Source: DASUPK01 sp963736305
GTDB taxonomy: Bacteria; Actinomycetota; Thermoleophilia; Solirubrobacterales; 70-9
Assembly: GCA_963736305.1 (NCBI GenBank)
Contig: CAVTOD010000005.1
Span: 124,001 to 188,000, forward strand
Length of the DNA: 64,000 nucleotides
Reading direction: 5' to 3'
Under the pieces are notes generated by a model that was not told the origin of the DNA, ran no database searches, and saw nothing but the letters and a program-made list of their open reading frames with translations. Numbering within the stretch: position 1 is the first letter of the stretch; each line of letters begins with the position of its first letter. The position numbers were made by a program, and so were the translations under genes. Shown one piece after another: positions 35,495 through 42,442 of the stretch.

Positions 35495-36085
35495 CTAGCC
35501 GAGTGATTGGCGGCCGGCCAGGGCCTTGCCGAGCGTGACCTCGTCGGCGTGCTCGAGATCGGCGCCCACGGGCAACCCGCTGGCGAGCCGCGTGACAGTG
35601 ACGCGGCCGCGGAGCGCATCCGCGATGTGGAGCGCCGTCGCCTCGCCCGTGGTGGTCGGGTTCGTCGCCAGGACGATCTCCTTCACCTCGCCATTGACCC
35701 GGTCGATCAGCTCGGCGATCCGCAGGTCCTCGGGATCGATCCCGTCGATCGGCGAAAGGGCTCCGCCGAGCACGTGGTAGAGGCCGCGATACTCGCCGGT
35801 CCGCTCGAACGGGATCACGTCGGCGGGCTCCTCGACCACGCAGATCACCGACTGGTCGCGGCGGGTGTCCTCGCAAATGCGGCACCGCGGCCCCTCCGCG
35901 AGGTTGAAGCAGACCTCGCAGAGGCCCACCTTCTCCTTCACCTCGCGAATCGCGTCGGCGAGGCCGAGTGCGTCGGCATCGTCGGCGCGGAGGATGTGGA
36001 AGGCAAGCCGCTGCGCCGTGCGCTGCCCGATTCCGGGCAGCTTCGAGAGCTCGGCGATCAGCTGGCTGATCGGTCCGGCATACAT
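35495..36085 (-). CDS. recR: Recombination protein RecR
   Basis: A 196-residue protein of the RecFOR pathway that helps load RecA on gapped DNA. The N-terminal HhH (LSKLPGIGQRTAQRLAFHIL), the zinc finger CEVCFN...CRICED (about 57-73) and the Toprim domain (SVICVVEEPADVIPFE, about 79-175) are all present, as are the usual length and C-terminal Walker-B-like LASGLPVGADLEHADEVTL. It lies 28 bp downstream of ebfC, in the conserved dnaX-ebfC-recR order. Confidence 0.95.
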   Translation of the reverse strand: MYAGPISQLIAELSKLPGIGQRTAQRLAFHILRADDADALGLADAIREVKEKVGLCEVCFNLAEGPRCRICEDTRRDQSVICVVEEPADVIPFERTGEYRGLYHVLGGALSPIDGIDPEDLRIAELIDRVNGEVKEIVLATNPTTTGEATALHIADALRGRVTVTRLASGLPVGADLEHADEVTLGKALAGRQSLG

Positions 36086-36112
36086 GGTCAGAGCGTAGGG
36101 ACCAGAGTGGCT

Positions 36113-36448
36113 CTACATACCGGGGAGACCGGGCAGGCCGCCCCCGCCGCCGAGTCCTGCGATGCCGCCCATCCTGCTCGCGGCGAGCTCCTGCGCCGAG
36201 CGCAGCGCCTCGTTGACGGCCGCGGTGACCATGTCCTGGAGGAGCTCGGCGTCCTCGGGATCGATCGCCTCGGGATCGATCTTGATCTCACGCAGCTGGA
36301 GGTCGCCGGTCATCGTCACCTTGACCATGCCACCGCCGGCGCTCGCCTCGACGATCTCCTCCTTGAGCTGCTCCTGGGCCTTGGCCATCTCGGCCTGCAT
36401 CTGCTGGGCCTGCTTGAGGATCTGATTCATGTTCGGTCCCTGGGGCAT
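36113..36448 (-). CDS. YbaB/EbfC family nucleoid-associated protein
   Basis: A 111-residue DNA-binding protein. The N-terminal helix (MNQILKQAQQMQAEMAKAQEQ region) and the central beta hairpin (GGGMVKVTMTGDLQLREIKIDPEAI) match the family, and a Gly-rich tail ends it. The ATG at 36448 overlaps the dnaX stop (TGATG), which I prefer to the in-frame TTG one codon earlier. Proteins of this family coat DNA as dimers; the close link to dnaX and recR is conserved across bacteria. Confidence 0.93.
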   Translation of the reverse strand: MPQGPNMNQILKQAQQMQAEMAKAQEQLKEEIVEASAGGGMVKVTMTGDLQLREIKIDPEAIDPEDAELLQDMVTAAVNEALRSAQELAASRMGGIAGLGGGGGLPGLPGM

Positions 36449-38181
36449 CAACCCGCCTCACTTTCGCGCGCCTCGTCGGTAACCACCTCGGTGGCGTCGA
36501 AATTGTCCTTGATCAAGTCGACCATGTCCTCCTCGCTGAGCTCGGCGGATGTCTCTGGGGCTGCTTCGGTCACATCGTCCTCGATCAGCTCGTACACGGG
36601 GCGCAGGGGCGTTCCCACGACCACGCCGATCGCTTCCGTCATCCGCTCAATATTCCCCTTCGCCTCAGCCTTCTTCTTGTTGAACGTCGCGGATCCAGGA
36701 AATCCGATCCGGAGAACCGACCGCTCCTCATCAATCTCAAGAGGCCTGGCTTCATCGAACAACGTGGAGAGCATCGCGGAGCCGCTGTCACGTAGGTGAT
36801 CGACGACCGCGGGCCAGAGCTCGGCGACTCGCTCGATCTCGATGGTTGCGGTCGCGGCGCTCGCCTCCGGTTCCCGCTGCTTCGGAGCGGAGTCGTCCAC
36901 GGGCGGCGGCCCCGGGGCCGCGTCCTCAGCAGCCAGGGCCGGCGCTGGGGGCGAGGCTTGAGTTCCGGCCGCAGTTGAGCCGGCCATCGAACTGCTGGAG
37001 GCTGCTGAGGCCGCGTCCCCGGCCCCACCGCCGGTTAGGCGGGACTCCAGGGACTCGATGCGCCGAAGGAGGGCCTCCCGCGAGGAATCCAGCGATGGCG
37101 TGGCCACCTTCAGCAGAGCGACCTCGAGAGTCAGGCGCGGATCATCGCCCTCGCGCATTGCCGCGACCGCGCCGCTGAGCGAGTCGATCGCGCCGACCAG
37201 CTTCGCGTCGTCGATGTTCTTTGCCTGGTCAGCGAGCCGTTCCGGCTGGGCGACGGTAACCGTGAAGGATTCGGGGACCTGTCCTGTCGCACGGGCGACG
37301 AGGAGCTGGCGAAGGTGGGCGATCAGGTCTCTTGCGAACTGGCCTGGGTCGCGGCCCGAGCGGGACAGGCGCTCCACCGCCTCGAGTGCGGTCTTGGCGT
37401 TGCCCGCGGCGAGTGCATCCGTTGTGTCGAAGAGTAGGTCGGCGTCGGCTGCGCCCAGGACTTCGACCACCTCGTCGGTTGTGACCGAGTCTCCTCCGAA
37501 GGCGACCAGCTGGTCCAGCGTGCCCAGGGCGTCGCGGAAGCTGCCCGTGGCCGAGCGGGAGATCAGGGCCACCGCTCCGTCCTCGATCTCGATCGACTCG
37601 GCCGCCGCGACTCGCTTCACTACTTCCGCGATCTGCTCCAGGGAGGGGCGCTGGAAGTCGAAGCGCTGGCAGCGGTCCACGATCGTGGCCATCACCTTCT
37701 GCGGCTCGGTGGTTGCCAGCACGAAGGCCGTGTTCGGCGGGGGCTCCTCGAGGGTCTTCAGGAAGGCGTTCCACGCCTCCTTGGTGAGCATGTGGGCCTC
37801 GTCGAGGATGTAGACCTTCCAGCGACCAGCGGCCGGGGCGAAGCCGACTCGATCGCGCAGCTCGCGGATGTCGTCCACTGAGCGGTTCGACGCGGCGTCC
37901 ATCTCGATCACGTCGAGCGAGGTCCCCGCGGCGATCGTCTGGCACGACTCGCACTCGCCGCATGGGGTCAGGGTCGGCCCGTTGACGCAGTTGAGAGAGC
38001 GGGCGAGGATCTTCGCCATCGAGGTCTTCCCGGTCCCGCGGGAGCCGACGAACAGGTACGCGTGATGCACGCGCCCCTTTTCGACGGCGTTGGAGAGGGT
38101 GCGCACGATGTGCTCCTGCCCGACCACCTCCGCGAAGCTCTGCGGGCGGTGGCGGCGGTAGAGAGAGGCCGATTGGTCCAC
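36448..38181 (-). CDS. dnaX: DNA polymerase III subunit gamma/tau
   Basis: A 577-residue clamp-loader ATPase. Walker A GSRGTGKTS is near residue 46, the zinc-binding CVNG...CGECESC at about 63-80, and Walker B LDEAHML near 125, followed by the sensor region and the C-terminal gamma/tau domains. Residues 385-450 form an Ala/Pro-rich linker. The C-terminal acidic tail is short compared with E. coli tau. Start GTG 38181. I see no slippage site of the A6G type, so a programmed short gamma form is unlikely. It is divergent from the TfoX-like gene. Confidence 0.94.
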   Translation of the reverse strand: MDQSASLYRRHRPQSFAEVVGQEHIVRTLSNAVEKGRVHHAYLFVGSRGTGKTSMAKILARSLNCVNGPTLTPCGECESCQTIAAGTSLDVIEMDAASNRSVDDIRELRDRVGFAPAAGRWKVYILDEAHMLTKEAWNAFLKTLEEPPPNTAFVLATTEPQKVMATIVDRCQRFDFQRPSLEQIAEVVKRVAAAESIEIEDGAVALISRSATGSFRDALGTLDQLVAFGGDSVTTDEVVEVLGAADADLLFDTTDALAAGNAKTALEAVERLSRSGRDPGQFARDLIAHLRQLLVARATGQVPESFTVTVAQPERLADQAKNIDDAKLVGAIDSLSGAVAAMREGDDPRLTLEVALLKVATPSLDSSREALLRRIESLESRLTGGGAGDAASAASSSSMAGSTAAGTQASPPAPALAAEDAAPGPPPVDDSAPKQREPEASAATATIEIERVAELWPAVVDHLRDSGSAMLSTLFDEARPLEIDEERSVLRIGFPGSATFNKKKAEAKGNIERMTEAIGVVVGTPLRPVYELIEDDVTEAAPETSAELSEEDMVDLIKDNFDATEVVTDEARESEAG

Positions 38182-38215
38182 GAATCGAGTCTATCCGTCG
38201 CCTACGCTGGCCCCC

Positions 38216-38548
38216 ATGGCCTACGACGAAGACCTCGCACAACGCGTCCGCGAAGTGCTCGCCGCTCGAGTCGACGTCTCCGAGCGCAAGATGTTCGGCG
38301 GGATCGCCTTCATGGTCGGCGGGAACATGGCATGCGGGGTCCTGGGCGACGACTTGATCGTGCGGCTGGACAAGGAGGAATCGGAGAAGGCGCTGGCCGA
38401 GGACGGCGTGGGCCCCTTCGACTTCACCGGTAAGCCGATGAAGGGGATCGTCTACGTCTCGGCCGACCGCAGCACCTCCGACGACGCCGGCCTCAGCGAG
38501 TGGGTCGAAGCCGGGGCCGACTACGCCCTTTCGCTTCCCCGTAAGTAA
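38216..38548 (+). CDS. TfoX/Sxy N-terminal domain protein
   Basis: A 110-residue protein with the TfoX N-terminal fold only: VDVSERKMFGGIAFMVGGNMACGVLGDDLIVRL (20-52), ending in a helical tail. Sxy/TfoX activates competence genes in gamma-proteobacteria, but the stand-alone N-domain proteins widespread in actinobacteria have no proven role. Start ATG 38216, 34 bp from dnaX, on the opposite strand. It converges with a secreted-protein gene. Confidence 0.85.
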   Translation: MAYDEDLAQRVREVLAARVDVSERKMFGGIAFMVGGNMACGVLGDDLIVRLDKEESEKALAEDGVGPFDFTGKPMKGIVYVSADRSTSDDAGLSEWVEAGADYALSLPRK

Positions 38549-38555
38549 GCCGGCG

Positions 38556-39155
38556 CTACTTCTTCTTCTTGCACTTCTTCTTGGCCGCTGCGGCCGAGCG
38601 CTTCTTGCCCTTCTTCTTGCACTTCTTCTTACCGGTCTGACCCGGGGTGGTGGTGGTTCCCGGACTCTTTCCGGTGCCGATGCCGGTTCCCTTCAGGGCG
38701 ACGGTCAGCGGGGTTCCGGTCGGGCTGGTCGTGGTTCTCAGGCTGCCGTTCACGACGCCGCCCGAGGTCGGCTTGAAGGTGACCTGGAGGGTGCAAACGT
38801 CCTGGCTGCCGGTGAACTGGGGCGTCACCAGGACTCCGCCTCGAGCGTTGCAGACGTCGGTGTTGCCGGGGACGATCGCGAAGCCGGGGCCGGTCGTCGT
38901 GATGGCGCCGTAGCTGTGGACACCGCCCGGCGGACTTGTGCAAGTGAAAGCGGGAAAACCATTATCCGCGCTGCACGAAGCCACGAGCGCGAACGTGGTC
39001 GGGTCGCTCGCGCTGCCCACGTTCTGGTTGCCGAAGTCGTGGCTCGACTCATTCCACGCGTCGGCCGCGTTCGCGGCCGGCGCCGCCGCCACCAGCATCA
39101 CGCTGCCCAGCAGCCCAGCAAGAAGCACCCTACGAATCGGCCGTCGCAACTTCAA
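38556..39155 (-). CDS. Secreted beta-sandwich protein with Lys/Cys-rich C-terminal tail
   Basis: A 199-residue exported protein. I place the start at TTG 39155 because it follows GGGAGG by 4-5 bases and gives a proper signal peptide (KLRRPIRRVLLAGLLG, then VAAAPAANAA; cleavage near residue 31). The middle resembles a choice-of-anchor/Ig-like repeat (HDFGNQNVGSASDPTTFAL, then VTFKPTSGGVVNGSL). After a Gly/Thr linker the protein ends in GKKKCKKKGKKR and AAKKKCKKKK. This type of tail recurs in this window and may bind the cell wall; its function is unknown. Confidence 0.72.
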   Translation of the reverse strand: MKLRRPIRRVLLAGLLGSVMLVAAAPAANAADAWNESSHDFGNQNVGSASDPTTFALVASCSADNGFPAFTCTSPPGGVHSYGAITTTGPGFAIVPGNTDVCNARGGVLVTPQFTGSQDVCTLQVTFKPTSGGVVNGSLRTTTSPTGTPLTVALKGTGIGTGKSPGTTTTPGQTGKKKCKKKGKKRSAAAAKKKCKKKK

Positions 39156-39295
39156 TGTTCCTCCCTCGGTATGTGGACGCGGCATTCTCGACGCTGCCCG
39201 AGGCGGCGATCAACCCCACTTCTGAGTGAAGTCAGACCGGAGAAGTACTGAACATCGACTGCTTCTGGACCGGTCTCGAGCGGTTGTCGGGGCAG

Positions 39296-39664
39296 CTAGA
39301 TGCAGCCGATCCCGAGGTCCTGGGCGATCGCCTGCGGGACCTTCGCGTAGAGGCCCGGGCAGTCGAAGCTGCTGCCGGCGGTGACGAAGCGCCAGCGGCC
39401 GTGCGACTTCTTCGCCACCGTGACGCCGTTGCTGGCGAACGGCGAGCACTCCTGGCCGGCGTCCCTCCATGAGGCCGTCGCCCAGCGCGGCTTCTTCGCC
39501 ACGGTGGAGATGCGGACCGCCGCGCACTTGGGCTCGAGGTGGATCACCCGTGCGACCTGCGCGCGCTCCTTGGCGGTCGGTTTCCGGTCCGCGTGAACGA
39601 CTGCCGGGACGAGCAGCGCGAGCGCCGCAATCGAGACGGTGAGAGCGAATCCGTACTTGCGCAT
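39296..39664 (-). CDS. Small secreted protein of unknown function
   Basis: A 122-residue protein with a clear signal peptide (MRKYGFALTVSIAALALLVP, cleaved near VVHA-DRKP). The mature part (about 97 residues) has four cysteines, which may form two disulfides, and a WRDAGQEC...WRFVTAGSSFDCPGLYAKVPQAIAQDLGIGC core. No family recognised. It starts at ATG 39664, just after the 3' end of the SRP RNA on the same strand, so the two could share a transcript. Confidence 0.65.
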   Translation of the reverse strand: MRKYGFALTVSIAALALLVPAVVHADRKPTAKERAQVARVIHLEPKCAAVRISTVAKKPRWATASWRDAGQECSPFASNGVTVAKKSHGRWRFVTAGSSFDCPGLYAKVPQAIAQDLGIGCI

Positions 39665-39679
39665 GGGCGAATCAAGTAT

Positions 39680-39950
39680 GGACCGTGCACCCGTCCTCGA
39701 GACAGGCTCCCGGGCGTAACCACCGCGTTTGGCTCGGGCCAGGCTTGCCTGCATCACATGTCGGCTACCGCTTAAGGCTGCTTCCTTCCGGACCTGACCT
39801 GGTTCGCAGGCCGACATTGCGCAGGACCTAGCCGTCAACGCCGCCTGCGGCGGCCCGGCCCCGAGGGCCGGTCCCTTGTCAGGGAATTCAGCTCCGCTTG
39901 AGCGGGTTGCGGATTACAGGGCACCGCTAATTCCCCGCCTAGCACGGTCC
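39680..39950 (-). ncRNA. ffs: SRP RNA, long form with Alu domain (scRNA type)
   Basis: Its core, GGTCAGGTCCGGAAGGAAGC, is the universal domain IV loop that binds Ffh, and ATGTCGGC/GCCGACAT flank it as the apical stem. Upstream, TGCTAGGCGGGGAATTAGCG and GGTGCCCTGTA match the Alu domain of the Bacillus subtilis scRNA, as do GTTGACG and GGTCCTGCGCAATG. The 5' end GGACCGTGC pairs with the 3' end GCACGGTCC, giving 271 nt, the same length as in B. subtilis. It works with Ffh in targeting membrane proteins. The dnaX-ebfC-recR neighbourhood is usual. Confidence 0.92.
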
Positions 39951-39957
39951 GCACCGG

Positions 39958-39963
39958 AGTCTA
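39958..39963 (-). promoter_or_regulatory. Candidate -10 box of the SRP RNA
   Basis: TAGACT on the minus strand ends seven bases before the predicted 5' end of the SRP RNA (39950), the normal distance to a start site. A good -35 hexamer is not visible. Confidence 0.35.
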
Positions 39964-40099
39964 GTCGGGGCTCAGTCCGGGAGGAAGCGGCGGCTTCCAT
40001 CGGCGTGCGAGCCTTCCCCCGCCCCTGTCGATTTGAGCGAGCGCGGTTCGTCGTTAGGGTGAAGCGGCGAAACGCGCCGCACCAGACAAGGAGACTCGG

Positions 40100-40483
40100 A
40101 TGAAGTACGCGTTCACGATCTACAGAGACGAGGGCCGGCGCGAAAGCGCGACGCCCGAGCAGCAACTGGAGATGAGCCAGGCATACGGAGCCCTCACCCA
40201 GGAGATGGAGGAGAAGGGCGTCATGGTGGCCGGCGAGGGCCTCTATCCCACCGCCACCGCAACCACCGTCCGCGTGCGGGAGGGCGAACGCGACGTCACC
40301 GACGGCCCCTTCGCCGAGACGAAGGAGCAGCTCGGAGGCTTCTACGTCCTCGACGTCAAGGACCTCGACGAGGCGATCGAGTGGGCGGCCAAGATCCCGG
40401 GCTCCCAGTTCGGCTCGGTCGAGATCAGGCCCGTGATGGTCTTCGACGAGGCCGGGCACCTGGTCGAGGAAGCGACGGCCTAG
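40100..40483 (+). CDS. YCII/DGPF domain protein
   Basis: A 127-residue member of the YciI-like family; the diagnostic GPFAETKEQLGGFYVLD segment (about 74-90) carries the DGPF signature in DVTDGPFAE. Proteins of this type are almost always encoded next to ECF42-like sigma factors, which is the case here, and are thought to act in the same response, though the biochemical role is unknown. RBS GGAGA lies 8 bases before the ATG. Its TAG stop is immediately followed in the same frame by the sigma factor. Confidence 0.88.
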   Translation: MKYAFTIYRDEGRRESATPEQQLEMSQAYGALTQEMEEKGVMVAGEGLYPTATATTVRVREGERDVTDGPFAETKEQLGGFYVLDVKDLDEAIEWAAKIPGSQFGSVEIRPVMVFDEAGHLVEEATA

Positions 40484-41728
40484 CTGGAGGCATCGGCAGA
40501 GCTGGTCGATCGCCTGTTCCGCCATGAGTCGGGACGGGCGATCGCCTCTCTGATCCGCGTACTCGGCGACTTCGACCTGGCCGAGGACGCGGTCCAGGAG
40601 GCCTTCGTCGTGGCCATGCAGGTCTGGCCGGAGCGCGGCATCCCGGACAACGCCGGCGCCTGGATCACGACCACCGCACGGAACAAGGCGATCGACCGGC
40701 TCCGGCGCGAGCGTCGCGGCACCGAGAAGCGACAGGAGCTCGAGGCGCTCGAGCCACCCCCCGCCACCGAGAACGAAGAGCTCGAGGAGGCCCCCTTGAT
40801 CGCAGACGACCAACTGCGCCTGATCTTCACCTGCTGCCACCCGGCACTTGCTCCGGAGGCACGGGTCGCGCTCACCCTGCGGACGCTCGGCGGACTCGCC
40901 ACGCCCGAGATCGCGCGCGCCTTCCTGGTCTCAGAGCCGACCATGGCGCAGCGGCTGGTGCGAGCCAAGCGGAAGATCAAGACGGCGAACATCCCGTACC
41001 AGGTGCCGGCGGACCACGACCTGCCCGACCGGCTGAACTCCGTTCTCACCTCCCTGTATCTGATCTTCAACGAGGGCTACTCCGCCACCTCGGACGAGTC
41101 GCTCGTCCGGCGCGAGCTCTCCGGCGAGGCGATCCGCCTGGCGGGGACGCTGGCGAAGCTGATGCCGGACGAGTCCGAGGCATTGGGACTGCTCGCGCTC
41201 ATGCTGCTGCAGGACTCGCGGCGCGAGGCGCGCGTCGGCCCGGACGCGGAGATGGTGCTGTTGGAGGAGCAGGACCGCTCGCTCTGGGACCGCCGCGAGA
41301 TCGAGACCGGGCTGGGCCTGCTCGAGCGCGCCGCCCGCCTCGGGCCGGCCGGGCCATACGTCTTGCAGGCGGCGATCGCCGGCGAGCACGCCCGTGCCGG
41401 CACCGCGGATGAGACCGACTGGCCCAGGATCGCAACGCTGTACCGGGTGCTCTCCATCGCCCAGCCCTCGCCGGTGATCGAGCTCAACCGCGCGGTTGCG
41501 CTCGCGATGGCGGAGGGACCCGAGCGGGGCCTGGAGCTCCTCGATGGGCCGGAGCTGGCCGAGGCGCTCGATGGCTATCAGTGGTTCTGGTCGACGCGGG
41601 CTGACTTGCTGCGGCGGGCCGGGAACACAAACCAGGCAACGAAGGCATACGAGCGGGCGCTCGAACTGGCCACCAACCCGGTCGAGAGGCGATTCCTGGA
41701 GAGCCGCCTGGCTGATTTAGGGCGCTAG
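40484..41728 (+). CDS. ECF-type RNA polymerase sigma factor with C-terminal extension (ECF42-like)
   Basis: A 414-residue sigma factor. Region 2 begins right after the stop of the YCII gene (LVDRLFRHESGR, LIRVLGDFDLAEDAVQEAF, NKAIDRLRRER), region 4 follows (LTLRRLGGLATPEIARAFLV-type segment near 130), and then a roughly 200-residue SnoaL/TPR-like extension typical of ECF42. There is no ATG, GTG or TTG before region 2: the first in-frame codon after the stop is CTG 40484, and the first ATG (40610) lies inside region 2. A CTG start, coupled translation or an error in the sequence are the options. The 3' end overlaps pdxH by 12 bp. Confidence 0.8.
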   Translation: MEASAELVDRLFRHESGRAIASLIRVLGDFDLAEDAVQEAFVVAMQVWPERGIPDNAGAWITTTARNKAIDRLRRERRGTEKRQELEALEPPPATENEELEEAPLIADDQLRLIFTCCHPALAPEARVALTLRTLGGLATPEIARAFLVSEPTMAQRLVRAKRKIKTANIPYQVPADHDLPDRLNSVLTSLYLIFNEGYSATSDESLVRRELSGEAIRLAGTLAKLMPDESEALGLLALMLLQDSRREARVGPDAEMVLLEEQDRSLWDRREIETGLGLLERAARLGPAGPYVLQAAIAGEHARAGTADETDWPRIATLYRVLSIAQPSPVIELNRAVALAMAEGPERGLELLDGPELAEALDGYQWFWSTRADLLRRAGNTNQATKAYERALELATNPVERRFLESRLADLGR

Positions 41729-42334
41729 ACGCTCGACTCTCCAGCCGTCCTGCTTGCGGGTGTAGAGGAATCGGTCGTGCATGCGGCTCTCGCGACCCTG
41801 CCAGAACTCGATCGCATCCGGCCGCACCAGATACCCGCCCCAGTGCTCCGGCCGGACCGGGTCGTCGTCTCCCAGGCCCCGAAGCATCTCCTCGAAGCGC
41901 CGGTCAAGCTCCTCGCGTTCGATCGCCCGGCTCTGGGGCGATACGGATGCGGCGACCCGGCTCTCCCTGGGGCGGCTGGCGAAGTACGCGTCGGAATCGT
42001 GCGGCGACAGGCGCTCCACCCCGCCCCTGACCCGGACCTGGCGGTCGAGCTCGCGCCAGTAGATCACCAGCGCCGCCCGCGGGTTCGCCTCGAGCTCCGT
42101 GCCCTTGGCGCTCTCGTAGTTGGTGAAGAAGCGAAACCCGTCTGAACCGAACCCCTTGAGCAGGACCATCCGCGCATCGGGCCGGCCGACCTCGTCGACC
42201 GTGGCCAGGGTCATCGCCTCATCGAGGGGGACATCCTCTCGCGCCTCCGCGAACCAGGCGGCGAACTGGTCCATCGGATCCTCGGCCAGCCTGTCGATGT
42301 CAAGCGGCGGATTCTCGGGACGCCTCGGGCTCAC
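41717..42334 (-). CDS. pdxH: Pyridoxamine 5'-phosphate oxidase
   Basis: A 205-residue FMN enzyme oxidising PNP and PMP to pyridoxal phosphate. Sequence features are RMVLLKGFGSDGFRFFTNYES (FMN and substrate binding), the RQVRVRG strand, SRPRESRVAASVSPQS, and the C-terminal signature WGGYLVRPDAIEFWQGRESRMHDR. It has normal length, starts at GTG 42334 and is probably monocistronic. Confidence 0.93.
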   Translation of the reverse strand: MSPRRPENPPLDIDRLAEDPMDQFAAWFAEAREDVPLDEAMTLATVDEVGRPDARMVLLKGFGSDGFRFFTNYESAKGTELEANPRAALVIYWRELDRQVRVRGGVERLSPHDSDAYFASRPRESRVAASVSPQSRAIEREELDRRFEEMLRGLGDDDPVRPEHWGGYLVRPDAIEFWQGRESRMHDRFLYTRKQDGWRVERLAP

Positions 42335-42395
42335 CGTCCGAGGCTATCTGCCGTCGGGGTCGGCGCCGGAGCGCCCCACTATTGGACCAACTAAT

Positions 42396-42410
42396 GCCGA
42401 TTAAATCGGC
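42396..42410. promoter_or_regulatory. 15-bp perfect palindrome upstream of the second MMPL gene
   Basis: GCCGATT-A-AATCGGC, a perfect inverted repeat with an AT-rich centre, lies 33 bp before the MMPL start, with TTGGAC at 42382-42387 just upstream. A dimeric repressor site is likely. No regulator gene is adjacent. Confidence 0.45.
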
Positions 42411-42442
42411 CCGGGGCGCCTGCAACCATTCCGCGTCACGGG

